Shown: positions 51,206 to 61,510, counted from the stretch's first letter. The stretch: 64,000 nucleotides of DNA from a bacterium (GCA_004299235.1 SCQL01000029.1:31678-95677); one strand, 5' to 3'. Notes: generated by a model not told the origin, from the sequence alone. A program made the numbers and translations.

Positions 51206-51763
51206 TTGCCATCGTCCCAGCAAATCAATGAGGCACACGTCTTGACATCGACCCGGATATTGACTCGGCGCCGCCTGGGCACAGCCGGCGCGCAGCACCT
51301 CCCCGTCCGGCGGCGGCGGCGCACGCGCGGCTTCGTACAGGTGGCGAGCTCAGCTGCGGCCGATCGGCTGCGGCTGAACTCGTTCGGCCACGCCTACCTG
51401 GGCGTCGGGGCGGTGCTCATCGCCGTCTTCTTCTACCTGGCGATCGCCGCCGAGGTCACGCAATCGTCCTATGACATCGCCCGCCTTCAGGACCAGCAGC
51501 GCCAGCTCATCGCGGAGCAGGACCAGCTGCGGTACCAGGAGGTGACGCTGCACGCGCCGGCGCAGGTCGAGCAGCAGGCCGCGCAGAGCGGCATGCAGCG
51601 GGCGGTGCCGGCAACCTACGTCGCGGGGCAGCAGGTGGCGATCGACCTGGCGGCCCCGGTCGGGGCGTCCCCCGGGGATACGGCTCCGTTGTGGGAGCGG
51701 GCCGTGGCTGCCGTGGTCAACACGGTCGGCGGCACCCGCGACGTGCTGGCGGCCAGTCGGTAG
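51206..51763 (+). CDS. ftsL: FtsL-like division protein (membrane helix plus coiled coil)
   Basis: A 185-residue protein, TTG start (51206; TTG 51242 also possible). A basic N-terminus is followed by one membrane helix (AYLGVGAVLIAVFFYLAIAA) and a coiled coil (LQDQQRQLIAEQDQLRYQEV). The place between rsmH and ftsI is that of ftsL. Sequence conservation in this family is low, so the call rests on topology and order. Confidence 0.7.
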   Translation: MPSSQQINEAHVLTSTRILTRRRLGTAGAQHLPVRRRRRTRGFVQVASSAAADRLRLNSFGHAYLGVGAVLIAVFFYLAIAAEVTQSSYDIARLQDQQRQLIAEQDQLRYQEVTLHAPAQVEQQAAQSGMQRAVPATYVAGQQVAIDLAAPVGASPGDTAPLWERAVAAVVNTVGGTRDVLAASR

Positions 51764-53523
51764 TGGCGGTAGGGCTCCGGTCGAGGGGCCCCACGCGCGT
51801 CGAACGCGTGGGTTCGACTCGGCTGCGCATCTCGGCGATGCTCGTGGTGGCTCTGCTCCTGGCCGGCATGGTCTGGACGCGCCTCGCCTACTGGCAGGTG
51901 TGGCGCCACGGCCAGCTCGCGGAGCAGGCGCAGGCGCAGTACCACGAGGTCGTCGAGCTGCCCGCCGCCAGGGGCGCGATCTTCGACCGCAGCATGACCC
52001 AGCTCGTCGTCAACACGACGGTCTACTCCGCGTTCGTCTCGCCTGACCAGATCGCCTCCGGGGATAGAGAGCGCGTCGCCGGTGGTCTGGCCGCGGTTCT
52101 CGGCGTCGATCAGTCCTCCGTCATGAAGACGCTCGAGTCCGGCGCCAAGTTCGCGTACATCTCGCGCCGGTTCTCGAAGGACAAGGCGGACCGCCTCCGC
52201 GCGCTGAAGCTGCCGGGGGTCGGACTGGAGGACGAGACCCAGCGTGCGTACCTCCCAGGCATCGCGCCCGGCTCTACGCTCGCGGCCAACCTGCTGGGCT
52301 TCGTCAACTACAACGGCGAGGGCCAGTACGGCCTCGAGGCTTACTACCAGAACCAGCTGGCCGGGACGCCGGGCTACATCTCCAGCTACCGCGATCTGGC
52401 CAATCGCGAGATCGTCCTCGGCTCGCACACCCACCAGGACCCGGTCAACGGCTCGGACCTTGTGCTCTCGCTCGACGCCAACGTCCAGTACGCCGCCGAG
52501 CAGGCGCTCGCCGAAGGGGTGAAGAGGGACCGCGCCGAGAGTGGCAGCGTGCTGATCATGGATCCGTCCACGGGCGGCATCATCGCCTGGGCCGACTACC
52601 CGAGCTACGACGCCAACAATTTCAACCACACGGATGCGGCGCTGTTCAAGGACAACATCTCGAGCTACGCCTACGAGCCCGGTTCCGTGATGAAGGTGGT
52701 GACCCTGTCCGGGGCCCTCAACGCGGGCGCCATCGCCCCGGGCACGGTGATCAACGATCCCGGGTATGTGAACGTGGGCGGCTATCGCATCTACGACTGG
52801 GACCGCCGCAACCACGGCAATGTCGACTACACGTACGTGCTCGAGCACTCGCTCAACGTGGGCGCCATGAAGGCGATGCAGGCCGAGGGGCACGCGGCGT
52901 TCTACGGCAACCTGCAGGGCTTCGGCCTGACCAAGGCGAGCGGCATCGACGTCGCCGGCGAGAGCTCCATCCTGCCGCCGCCGGCGGACCAGATGGCCGA
53001 CTCGCAGTACGCGACCGCCTCATTCGGCCAGGGCATCGACGTCAACATGGTCCAGATGCTGGCGGCGATCAACGTGGTCGCCAACGGGGGGCGTTACGCA
53101 CCGCCGCACGTGGTCGAGCGCGTCGGCACCAGGGTCAACCCGCTGCTGCTCCAGCCGCAGCGCCAGGTCATCAGCCCCGAAACCGCGCAGCAGATGACCA
53201 CGATGATGGAAGCGGTGGTGCAGCACGGCTCGGGCTGGAAGGCGCGCGTCAAGGGCTTCGAGCTCGACCAGACGGGCAAGACGGGCACGGCGCAGATCCC
53301 CGTCAACGGCCAGTACACCCAGGACGTGTGGACGTCATACGTCGGATTCCTGCCGGCGCAGCATCCGAAGTTCACGATGCTGGTCGTGGTCAGGAAGCCG
53401 CACTACCCCGGCAGCGATCGCGACTGGACGCTGAACGACGGCTACATCACGGCGGCGCCCATCTGGCAGCAGATCGCCCAGACCATGGTCGTCGACTGGC
53501 ACATCACGCCCGACCCGCGCTAG
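51763..53523 (+). CDS. ftsI: penicillin-binding protein (FtsI/PBP3-like)
   Basis: A 586-residue class B PBP from GTG 51763. It has one membrane helix, a dimerisation region starting at LPAARGAIFDRS, and a transpeptidase domain with SxxK in EPGSVMKV, SxN in SLNVG and KTGTAQ. It cross-links septal peptidoglycan. No PASTA domain is present. Confidence 0.92.
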   Translation: MAVGLRSRGPTRVERVGSTRLRISAMLVVALLLAGMVWTRLAYWQVWRHGQLAEQAQAQYHEVVELPAARGAIFDRSMTQLVVNTTVYSAFVSPDQIASGDRERVAGGLAAVLGVDQSSVMKTLESGAKFAYISRRFSKDKADRLRALKLPGVGLEDETQRAYLPGIAPGSTLAANLLGFVNYNGEGQYGLEAYYQNQLAGTPGYISSYRDLANREIVLGSHTHQDPVNGSDLVLSLDANVQYAAEQALAEGVKRDRAESGSVLIMDPSTGGIIAWADYPSYDANNFNHTDAALFKDNISSYAYEPGSVMKVVTLSGALNAGAIAPGTVINDPGYVNVGGYRIYDWDRRNHGNVDYTYVLEHSLNVGAMKAMQAEGHAAFYGNLQGFGLTKASGIDVAGESSILPPPADQMADSQYATASFGQGIDVNMVQMLAAINVVANGGRYAPPHVVERVGTRVNPLLLQPQRQVISPETAQQMTTMMEAVVQHGSGWKARVKGFELDQTGKTGTAQIPVNGQYTQDVWTSYVGFLPAQHPKFTMLVVVRKPHYPGSDRDWTLNDGYITAAPIWQQIAQTMVVDWHITPDPR

Positions 53524-53546
53524 GGCGCGGGTGCGATTCTACTCAG

Positions 53547-54884
53547 GTGCGTTTGACACTTCTCGAGATCCTCGAGGCGACCGGAGGCGGCGAGGCCGGC
53601 GGCACCCAGGTCGGTAACACGTTCTCGACGTTTCACACCGACTCGCGCGAGGTGAAGCAGGGCGGCCTGTTCTTTGCGCTGCGCGGCGCGGAGATGGACG
53701 GGCACCGGTTCACTGAGGACGCGATCGCGCGCGGCGCGGCGGCCCTGGTGGTCGAGCAAAAGGCCGAGCTTGCGTCAGGCGTCGTTCAAATCGTCGTCCC
53801 CAGCACCTGGGAGGCGCTCTACGCGCTCGCCGGTCACGTCCTGCGCCGCGTGAGGCCGCTGGTCGTCGCCGTCACCGGCAGCAACGGCAAGACCTCGACC
53901 AAGGAGATGGTCTGGGCGATCCTGGCCAAGCGTTTCAACGTCCTGCGCACGATGGGCAACCTCAACACCGAGACCGGCGTGCCGCTGACCATGCTGGGCC
54001 TCGAACCGGAGCACACCGCGCTCGTCCTGGAGATGGGCATGCAGCACGCCGGTGACATCGCGCGCCTGGCCGCCCTGGCGCGGCCCTCGGTGGGGATCAT
54101 CACCAACATCGGCAGCGTGCATATGGAGTTCTTCAAGTCGCAAGAAGACCTGGCACGCGCCAAGGGCGAGCTTCTGGCCACGCTGCCGCAGGATGGGCTC
54201 GCGGTGCTCAACGCCGACGATCGGTTCTTCCCGCTGCTGGCGGACATGACCGCGGCCAGGGTCGTGAGCTTCGGCTTCGGCGGCGGCGTCTTTCGCGCGG
54301 AGGGTTATCGGACACGCACCGGCGGCGGGTCGCAGTTCTCCGTCCGCGGCGTCGATGTCCGGCTCATGCTCGACGGGCGGCACCAGGTTCGCAACGCGCT
54401 GGCGGCGCTGGCCGCCGGCGAGTTCGCCGGCGTGCCGATCGCGGAGGGGGCCGAGGCGCTGGAGCACGTCGCCGTCGAGCACCGGATGGAGGTCCTGCCG
54501 ACCAAGGCAGGCTTCTCGATCATCGACGACGCGTACAACGCCAGTCCGGAATCGATGCTCGCGGCCTTCGAGGCGCTGGCCGAAAGCCCGCGCCGGGGAC
54601 GCCTGCTGGCGGTGCTCGGGGAGATGGGCGAGCTCGGCGCGCTGGCGGAGGAATCGCATCGCCAGGTCGGCCGGCGCGCGGCAGAGGTTTTCGACGCGGT
54701 GTGCGTTCTCGATGGCGATAGCGGCCGGATCCTCGCCCAGTCGGCTCGAGCGGAGCTCGTGCCCGATCGACCCGCCGCGGTGGCCTGGGTGCGCCGGAAC
54801 GCACGCGAGGGCGACCGCGTGCTGGTGAAGGCATCGCACGGGATCCGCCTGGACGACGTGGTCAGGCAGCTGACCGCGCCGTGA
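53547..54884 (+). CDS. murF: UDP-MurNAc-tripeptide--D-Ala-D-Ala ligase MurF
   Basis: A 445-residue ligase from GTG 53547 with the ATP site VTGSNGKTSTKEM, the substrate block TDSREVKQGGLFFAL and IDDAYNASPESMLAAF. It adds D-Ala-D-Ala to the muropeptide. It follows ftsI directly; murE, which usually lies between them, is absent here. Confidence 0.93.
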   Translation: MRLTLLEILEATGGGEAGGTQVGNTFSTFHTDSREVKQGGLFFALRGAEMDGHRFTEDAIARGAAALVVEQKAELASGVVQIVVPSTWEALYALAGHVLRRVRPLVVAVTGSNGKTSTKEMVWAILAKRFNVLRTMGNLNTETGVPLTMLGLEPEHTALVLEMGMQHAGDIARLAALARPSVGIITNIGSVHMEFFKSQEDLARAKGELLATLPQDGLAVLNADDRFFPLLADMTAARVVSFGFGGGVFRAEGYRTRTGGGSQFSVRGVDVRLMLDGRHQVRNALAALAAGEFAGVPIAEGAEALEHVAVEHRMEVLPTKAGFSIIDDAYNASPESMLAAFEALAESPRRGRLLAVLGEMGELGALAEESHRQVGRRAAEVFDAVCVLDGDSGRILAQSARAELVPDRPAAVAWVRRNAREGDRVLVKASHGIRLDDVVRQLTAP

Positions 54885-54891
54885 AGCAGAC

Positions 54892-55836
54892 ATGCTTCTA
54901 GACGCGATCACATTCGCCGTCGCCCTCAGTCTCTCGCTCGTCCTCTATCCCTGGATGATCCGGGCGCTGCGCGGTTGGCGATCCGGGCAGGTCATCCAGG
55001 CGGAGCTGCCCGAGAGCCACCAGAGGAAAGCGGGGACGCCCACCGGCGGCGGCATCCTGTTCGTCGTCCTCGGCATTGCGGCCGGGGTGCTCGCGTCGAT
55101 CGCCGGTCACCACCCTGGAGCCCTGCCCGCCACGGGCGGGCTGGTCGCAGGCGGCCTCATCGGTTTCGCGGACGATCGCAGCAAGCTCCAGGTCGGGGCG
55201 CGGGGCATCCCCGCGCGCCTCAAATTCCCGATCCAGGCCGTGCTCGCCGTTCCCGTCGCGGTGCTGGCCCTGACCCAGGGCAGCGGGCACCAGCTCTTCC
55301 TCCCCTCGTCGCCGTGGCTGCTCTTTCCGCTCGCGGTCGTGGCGATCCTCGGCACCGCCAACGCGGTGAACCTCACCGACGGCATGGACGGGCTGGCGGG
55401 CGGCCTCTCGGCCATCGCCCTCGCGGCCCTGGTGCTGCTCATGTCCGGCGCGCCCGCCGGCGAGAAAGCGGTGGCGATGACCCTGTGCGGCGCGCTGGTC
55501 GCGTTCCTGGTTTTCAATCGCCACCCGGCGCACGTCTTCATGGGCGACACCGGCGCGCTCGCGATCGGCTACGCGCTGGCGGCGATGGCGGTGCAGCAGG
55601 GCTTTTTGGTGCTCCTGCCGCTGCTCGGTCTGGTGTTTGTGCTGGAGACGCTGTCTGTCATCATTCAGGTGGCTTACTTCAAAGCCAGCGGCGGACGCCG
55701 CGTTTTCAAGATGACCCCGATTCACTACACGTTCCACCATGAGGGTTGGTCTGAGAACCGCATCGCGCTCTCCTTCTGGGGCGCGGGGCTCATCTCGGCG
55801 CTGGCCGCGGCCGCATTCGCGCGGCTGGTCATGTGA
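54892..55836 (+). CDS. mraY: phospho-MurNAc-pentapeptide translocase MraY
   Basis: A 314-residue protein with about ten membrane helices. Key sites are FADDRSKLQ, NLTDGMDGLAGG and the HHEGW block. It moves phospho-MurNAc-pentapeptide to undecaprenyl phosphate to make lipid I. Overlaps the murD start by 4 bp. Confidence 0.93.
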   Translation: MLLDAITFAVALSLSLVLYPWMIRALRGWRSGQVIQAELPESHQRKAGTPTGGGILFVVLGIAAGVLASIAGHHPGALPATGGLVAGGLIGFADDRSKLQVGARGIPARLKFPIQAVLAVPVAVLALTQGSGHQLFLPSSPWLLFPLAVVAILGTANAVNLTDGMDGLAGGLSAIALAALVLLMSGAPAGEKAVAMTLCGALVAFLVFNRHPAHVFMGDTGALAIGYALAAMAVQQGFLVLLPLLGLVFVLETLSVIIQVAYFKASGGRRVFKMTPIHYTFHHEGWSENRIALSFWGAGLISALAAAAFARLVM

Positions 55837-57098
55837 CCGTCCTCGTGGTGGGCGCGGCGCGCAGCGGCGTGGCGCTGGCCAACCACCTCGTGGGCGCGGG
55901 CGAAAAGGTCCGCGTCGCCGATCGCAAGCCCGCAGAACAGCTTGGCGAACACATCGCGCGGATGCCTCCCGGCGTGGACCTCGTGCTGGGCGGCTATGAC
56001 GATGCGGTGCTGGACGGTGTCGATGCCGTCTATGCCAGTCCCGGAGTGCCCTGGGACGCCCCGCTCTTGGACCGCGCGCGCGCCCTGGGGGTGGCGGTGT
56101 CCAGCGAGATCGACCTGTTCCTCAAGCTGTGCCCCGGCTCCGTGGTCGGGATCACGGGCACCAACGGCAAGACGACGACGACGGCGCTGATCGGCGCCGT
56201 GCTGTCCGAAGGTGACCGTCCGGTGGTGGTCGGCGGCAATATCGGGGACACCGTCCTCGATCGCCTCGACGAGATCACCGCCCAGCACTGGATCGTGCTC
56301 GAGCTGTCGAGCTTCCAGCTGGAATCGGTCGACAAGCCACGCCTGCACGTCGGCGTGATCCTGAACGTCACGCCCGACCATCTCGACCGTCACGGCACTC
56401 TCGAGCGCTACATCGACCTGAAGGCTCGGGCCGTCGAGTTCGCCGGCGCCGGCGATTTCGCGGTCCTCAACGGGCGCGATGAGACCTGCCGCCGGCTGGC
56501 CGATCGCACACGCGCCCACGTGGTGTGGTTCGACCAGCACCAGCCCATCCCGCCGATGCCGCTGCCCGGGCGGCACAACCTGGAGAACGCTCTCGCGGCC
56601 GCCGCGGTGGGACGGATCGCCGGCCTGACCGACGGCGCCATCGAGGCCGCGATTCGTGCCTTCAAAGGCGTCGAGCACCGCCTCGAGCTCGTGGGCGAGT
56701 GGGCCGGTGTGCGCTGGTACAACGACTCCAAGGCCACCAACCCCGACGCGGGGCGGGTGGCGCTGAGCGCCTTCCCGGGGGCGCCGGTGGTGCTGATCGC
56801 GGGTGGCTACGGCAGCGGTTTCGAGCTGCATGACTGGGTCGCCGACGTGCTGGCCAACACCGAAGCGGTCGTGCTGGTCGGCGCCTCGGCGGACCTCCTC
56901 GCGCGTGAGCTCCGCGGCCATCCAAAGGTGGTTCGAGCCACCGGCCTCGAGGAGGCGGTTGCGGCGGCGGCGGGACTGGCGCGGCGGGGCGGCGTGGTCC
57001 TCTTCAGCCCCGCCTACAAGAGCTTCGACATGTTCCAGGACTACGAGGATCGGGGCCGGCGGTTCAAAGACCTGGTCCGCAAGAGGCACGCGCCGTGA
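55833..57098 (+). CDS. murD: UDP-MurNAc-L-Ala--D-Glu ligase MurD
   Basis: A 421-residue ligase, GTG start. ATP site GITGTNGKTTTTALIG, and the conserved VRWYNDSKATNPDAG. It adds D-glutamate to UDP-MurNAc-L-Ala. Confidence 0.94.
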   Translation: MTVLVVGAARSGVALANHLVGAGEKVRVADRKPAEQLGEHIARMPPGVDLVLGGYDDAVLDGVDAVYASPGVPWDAPLLDRARALGVAVSSEIDLFLKLCPGSVVGITGTNGKTTTTALIGAVLSEGDRPVVVGGNIGDTVLDRLDEITAQHWIVLELSSFQLESVDKPRLHVGVILNVTPDHLDRHGTLERYIDLKARAVEFAGAGDFAVLNGRDETCRRLADRTRAHVVWFDQHQPIPPMPLPGRHNLENALAAAAVGRIAGLTDGAIEAAIRAFKGVEHRLELVGEWAGVRWYNDSKATNPDAGRVALSAFPGAPVVLIAGGYGSGFELHDWVADVLANTEAVVLVGASADLLARELRGHPKVVRATGLEEAVAAAAGLARRGGVVLFSPAYKSFDMFQDYEDRGRRFKDLVRKRHAP

Positions 57099-57117
57099 GC
57101 TGCCGGGCGCGGACCAG

Positions 57118-58332
57118 ATGAGCGTCGCCCGTGAGGGGCGGCAGCCCGACCGCCTGCTCCTGTTCACGACGGTGCTGCTTTGCGGCGCGGGCCTCGTCAT
57201 GGTCACGAGCGCCAGCGTGGCGTTTGCCTACACGCAGCACCAGTCGGCCTTCTACTACGCAGAACGCCAGGCGGCATGGATGCTGATCGGCTTCGTGGCG
57301 CTCTTTGTGCTCAGCCGCATCGACTATCGCCGCCTGCGACCGCTGGCGCCGGCGGGCGCGGTGGCCGCGGCCCTGCTCATGCTGCTCGTGCTGGTGCCTC
57401 ATCTGGGCGTCACCGTCAACGGCGCTCGCCGCTGGTTCGACGCCGGCCCGCTCGGCACGTTTCAGCCGTCCGAACTCGGCAAGCTCGCCTTCGCCGTGTT
57501 CGTCGCCCACTGGATCGATCGGAACGCGGCGCGCATCGGCGATTTTCAGAAAGCGTTCGTGCCGTTCGCCGCGATGCTCGCCGGCGTGCTGGTCCTCCTG
57601 ATGCTCGAGAAGGACCTCGGCACGGCGATCGTCACGGTCGCGATCTTCCTCAGCGTGTATTGGGCGGGCGGCGGCCGCTTCCGGCATGTGGTCCTGCTGG
57701 TGGGAGCCCTCGGACTGGGGTTCATGGCGTTGACCCTGCTCGAGCCTTACCGGTTCGCCCGGCTGGCGGCGTACAAGAACCCGTTCGCCGATCCACTGGG
57801 CGCCGGATTCCAGTCGACCCAGGCGCTGTACGGCCTGGGGTCGGGCGGATTCTTCGGCGTCGGCATCGGCCACTCGGTCGAAAAGTACGGCTGGCTGCCC
57901 GAGGCGCACACCGACTTCATCTTCGCCATCGTCGGCGAGGAGACCGGCCTCGTCGGCACCACGCTGGTCATGCTCGGGTTCCTCTTCTTCGGCATTCGCG
58001 GTTACCGGGCGGCGCTGCGCGCGCCCGACCGCTTCGGTCTCGGACTGGCGGCGGCGATCACCACCTGGATCGCTTTCGAGGCCCTGTTGAACATGGCGAC
58101 GGTCACCAACACGCTGCCGATCACCGGAGTGCCGCTACCGTTCTTCAGCTATGGCGGCACCGCGCTGGCGACGTCTTTAGCGGCGGTCGGCGTGTTGTTG
58201 AGCATCGCCCGTCTGGGTTCAGGCTCAGCATTAGCAGATAAAGGGAAGTCAGATGAGACTTTTGATCGCTGGCGGCGGGACCGGCGGGCACCTCTATCCG
58301 GCGCTCGCGGTCGCGCGAGCGTTTCGCGCTGA
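57118..58332 (+). CDS. ftsW: SEDS glycosyltransferase FtsW
   Basis: A 404-residue protein with about ten membrane helices. It has RRWFDAGPLGTFQPSELGKL, the PEAHTDFIFAIVGEE motif and ITGVPLPFFSYGGTA. It polymerises lipid II at the septum. The frame runs 80 nt into murG before its stop, so the last 27 residues are an out-of-frame overlap. Confidence 0.92.
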   Translation: MSVAREGRQPDRLLLFTTVLLCGAGLVMVTSASVAFAYTQHQSAFYYAERQAAWMLIGFVALFVLSRIDYRRLRPLAPAGAVAAALLMLLVLVPHLGVTVNGARRWFDAGPLGTFQPSELGKLAFAVFVAHWIDRNAARIGDFQKAFVPFAAMLAGVLVLLMLEKDLGTAIVTVAIFLSVYWAGGGRFRHVVLLVGALGLGFMALTLLEPYRFARLAAYKNPFADPLGAGFQSTQALYGLGSGGFFGVGIGHSVEKYGWLPEAHTDFIFAIVGEETGLVGTTLVMLGFLFFGIRGYRAALRAPDRFGLGLAAAITTWIAFEALLNMATVTNTLPITGVPLPFFSYGGTALATSLAAVGVLLSIARLGSGSALADKGKSDETFDRWRRDRRAPLSGARGRASVSR

Positions 58333-59296
58333 GGCACCGGACGGTGATGTGCTGCTGGTCGGCCGCAAAGGCGGCCCCGAGGAGCGGCTCGTGCCTGCCG
58401 CCGGCTTCGAGCTGGCGACGGTCAACGTGCGTGGGCTCGACCGGGACGCGGTCTGGAAGAATCTCGCCCTGCCTGTGGTCATCCCTGCCGCCCTGCGCGC
58501 CGGACTGCGCATCGTCGACCGCTTCCGGCCGGACGTGGTCCTCGGCATGGGCGGTTATGTGATGGCGCCGGCGGTCGCTGCCGCCCGCATGCGCGGCATC
58601 CCCTACGTCCTGCACGAGAAGGATGTGCGGCCCGGATTGGCGACGCGGCTCTTCGCCGGCGGCGCCGCCGCCATCTGCACGACCCTGCCGGGGACCGAGA
58701 AGCGGATCCGGCGCCGCGGGGTCATCTTGACCGGGGTGCCGCTGCGTGAGGGCTTCGAGCCGCGCACCCCGGCCGTGCCGCCGCGCTGCCTCCTGGTCAC
58801 CGGCGGCAGCCAGGGTGCGCGGAAGTTGAACCTCGCGGTGTGGGCTGCCCTGCAGGACCTCTGCCGGCGATTCGATGAGGTCTATCACGTCGCGGGACAC
58901 CAGGGCGCCGGCGGTGTGGCGAAGTATTCGAACGCGCACTACCACGGCCTGGCCTTCAGCGACGACATGCCGGGATTGATGGCTCGCGCCGACCTGGTCG
59001 TCAGCCGGGCGGGCGTGGGGACGATCGCGGAAGCCGCCGCCGTCGGCCTGCCGATGGTGCTCATCCCGGGCACGTTTGGCGGCGGGCACCAGGAGCCAAA
59101 CGCCGCCGCCATGGTCGACGCGGGCGCCGCCATCCGCATCGGGGATTCCGAGCTGAGCGGCAAGAACCTGGTCGCGGCGATCGACGGCCTGAGTCCCGAC
59201 CGCCTTCGCGCGATGGCCAAGGCGTCGGCCGCGGCGGGCAGGCGTGACGCCGCAGGCCGGGTGCTGGCGGTTTTACGTTCCGTGATCCGCAAATGA
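58253..59296 (+). CDS. murG: lipid II synthase MurG
   Basis: A 347-residue GT-B glycosyltransferase with GGGTGGHLYPALAVA at the N-terminus and GTFGGGHQEPNA near the C-terminus. AGGGAAG precedes ATG 58253 within the end of ftsW. It adds GlcNAc to lipid I. Confidence 0.93.
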   Translation: MRLLIAGGGTGGHLYPALAVARAFRAEAPDGDVLLVGRKGGPEERLVPAAGFELATVNVRGLDRDAVWKNLALPVVIPAALRAGLRIVDRFRPDVVLGMGGYVMAPAVAAARMRGIPYVLHEKDVRPGLATRLFAGGAAAICTTLPGTEKRIRRRGVILTGVPLREGFEPRTPAVPPRCLLVTGGSQGARKLNLAVWAALQDLCRRFDEVYHVAGHQGAGGVAKYSNAHYHGLAFSDDMPGLMARADLVVSRAGVGTIAEAAAVGLPMVLIPGTFGGGHQEPNAAAMVDAGAAIRIGDSELSGKNLVAAIDGLSPDRLRAMAKASAAAGRRDAAGRVLAVLRSVIRK

Positions 59297-60585
59297 AGGT
59301 CCACCTGATGGGCGCCGGGGGCGCCGGGGTCTCGGCGCTGGCGCGTGTGTTCCTCGCGCGCGGCGACGAGGTCAGCGGGTGCGACGCGAAAGCCTCGGAG
59401 ACGACCGCCGAGCTGGAGGACGCCGGCGCGCGGATCCTGGTCGGCCACGACCCCGAGCACGTGCTGTTCCAGGACCTGCTCGTCTACAGCGGCGCCATCA
59501 AGAGCTCGCCGGAGCTGGACGCGGCGCGAGCGATGGGGGTCAAGGTGCTGAGCCGCGCCGAGATGCTGGCGGAGCTCATCGGCGCCTCGGACTCGATCGC
59601 GGTCGCCGGGACGGCCGGCAAGACGACGGTGACGCACATGCTCGGCCACATCATGGTCACGGCCGGGTACGACCCGACGGTGCTGGTGGGCGACGGGGCG
59701 AGCGCGCGGGCCGGCAAGTCGGAGTGGCTGGTGGCGGAGACGGACGAGTCGGACGGCACGCTCACGCTTCACCACCCGCGACGGGCGATCGTCACCAATA
59801 TCGAGCTCGACCACCCCGACCAATTCAAGGATGTCGGCGCCGTGCGCGATCTGTTCGCGAAATTCATCGCGGGGCTGCCGGCCGACGGCCTGGCGATCGT
59901 GTGCGCGGACGACGAACTGGCGCGAGGACTGAAGCCGGCGGCGCGCAGGGTGACTTACGGGTTTCGCGACGATGCGACCTATCGCTGCGAACCGGTCCGT
60001 CCATTTCCCATCCATCACGGCGCCACCGAGCTCGGGCGGGTCAACCTGCGGCAGCCCGGCCGCCACAACATCCAGAACGCGACCGCCGCCGCGGCCATGG
60101 CGCTGGAGCTCGGGATCGGATTTGCCGACGTCGCCGCAGGGCTGGAGAGCTTTCCGGGCGCCCATCGGCGCCTCGAGCTCATCGGCGCCTTCCAGGGCGC
60201 CGCGGTCTACGACGACTACGCGCACCATCCGACGAAGGTGAGGGCGACGATCGAGGCCGCGCGAGAGCTGCGGCACCGGCGGTTGATCGTGGTCTTTCAA
60301 CCCCATCGCTACTCGCGACTTGCCGCTCTCATGCACGGCTTCTCGCGCGCGTTCGGCGGCGCGGACAAGGTGCTGGTCCTGGACGTTTACGGCGCGGGCG
60401 AGGAAAACACCTCGGGGGTCAGGGCCTCAGACCTCGCGCATTCCATTCGAGGGGCCTCGTACGTCGGTGACTTCCAAACCGCGAGGGAGGAGCTGGAAGG
60501 CCTGGTCGGGCCGGGCGACCTTCTGCTCCTGATGGGCGCTGGTGACATCACGAAGTTGGGCGATGAGCTGGCGCATCGCGTCTAA
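59293..60585 (+). CDS. murC: UDP-MurNAc--L-Ala ligase MurC
   Basis: A 430-residue ligase overlapping murG by 4 bp. ATP site AVAGTAGKTTVTHML, and YDDYAHHPTKVRATIEA. It adds the first L-Ala to UDP-MurNAc. The loop reads GTAGKTT where GTHGKTT is commoner. Confidence 0.93.
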   Translation: MKVHLMGAGGAGVSALARVFLARGDEVSGCDAKASETTAELEDAGARILVGHDPEHVLFQDLLVYSGAIKSSPELDAARAMGVKVLSRAEMLAELIGASDSIAVAGTAGKTTVTHMLGHIMVTAGYDPTVLVGDGASARAGKSEWLVAETDESDGTLTLHHPRRAIVTNIELDHPDQFKDVGAVRDLFAKFIAGLPADGLAIVCADDELARGLKPAARRVTYGFRDDATYRCEPVRPFPIHHGATELGRVNLRQPGRHNIQNATAAAAMALELGIGFADVAAGLESFPGAHRRLELIGAFQGAAVYDDYAHHPTKVRATIEAARELRHRRLIVVFQPHRYSRLAALMHGFSRAFGGADKVLVLDVYGAGEENTSGVRASDLAHSIRGASYVGDFQTAREELEGLVGPGDLLLLMGAGDITKLGDELAHRV

Positions 60586-61510
60586 GCTCGCCTGGCTGCG
60601 GGCCCTGCCGGGGGTGCGAGAGGACGAGCCGCTGGCTTCGCGCACGTCTTTCGGCATCGGCGGCCCGGCTGAATTCTTCCTCGAGACACCCCGCGTGGAA
60701 GTCATCCAGAAAGCCATCGAAGGCTGCCAGGAGCGCGCGATCCCTTGCCTTCTGCTCGGCGCGGGCACGAACCTGCTCATCGCCGACAGGGGGGTCGAGG
60801 GCCTGGTCCTCAGGGTCGTCAACCGCGACCATCGCATCGACGGCACGCGGGTGCGAGCCGGGGCGGGCTTGAAGATGATGCGGCTGGCTCGAATCGTCGC
60901 CGACGCCGGCCTGCGCGGTTTCGAGTTTGCGATCGGCGTCCCGGGCACGGTCGGCGGAGCGGTCTATCAAAACGCCGGCTGCTGGGGCAGGGAGCTTCGA
61001 GAGGTCCTGGTGGAGGTGAGCGGTTTCATGCCGGGCGCGGGCGCGCAGACCTGGAGTCCGGCCGACCTCGAGCTCGGCTACCGCACATCGGCCCTGCGCA
61101 ACGGCCCGCTCAAGGGCGGGCTCGTGGTCGCGGCGACGGTGCGGCTCGGGCGAGGCGATGGGGAGGAGGTGAAGCGGGTCATGGCCAAGCTCACCAAGGA
61201 GCGCAACGCAACGCAGCCGATCAAGACCAAGAACTGCGGCAGCGTGTTCAAGAATCCGCCTGGCGACTCCGCCGGCAGGCTGGTGCAGGCAGCGGGCCTG
61301 AAGGGTGCGCGGGAGGGCGCTGCCGTCATCTCGGACCTCCACGGCAACTTCATCGTCAACGAAGGTGGCGCGAGCGCGGCCGATGTGAGGCGGCTCATCG
61401 AGCACGCACGCAGCGCGGTCCGGCTGCGCTTCAACGTGGAGCTGGAGCCGGAGGTCGAGCTGGTGGGGCGCTGGAGCGGTAGGGACTTCCCCCCCGCCGG
61501 GCAATCGTGA
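60563..61510 (+). CDS. murB: UDP-N-acetylenolpyruvoylglucosamine reductase MurB
   Basis: A 315-residue FAD enzyme from ATG 60563, overlapping murC by 23 bp. It has SFGIGGPAEFFLET, GLRGFEFAIGVPGTVGGAVY and CGSVFKNPPGDSAGRLV. It makes UDP-MurNAc. Confidence 0.93.
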   Translation: MSWRIASKLAWLRALPGVREDEPLASRTSFGIGGPAEFFLETPRVEVIQKAIEGCQERAIPCLLLGAGTNLLIADRGVEGLVLRVVNRDHRIDGTRVRAGAGLKMMRLARIVADAGLRGFEFAIGVPGTVGGAVYQNAGCWGRELREVLVEVSGFMPGAGAQTWSPADLELGYRTSALRNGPLKGGLVVAATVRLGRGDGEEVKRVMAKLTKERNATQPIKTKNCGSVFKNPPGDSAGRLVQAAGLKGAREGAAVISDLHGNFIVNEGGASAADVRRLIEHARSAVRLRFNVELEPEVELVGRWSGRDFPPAGQS

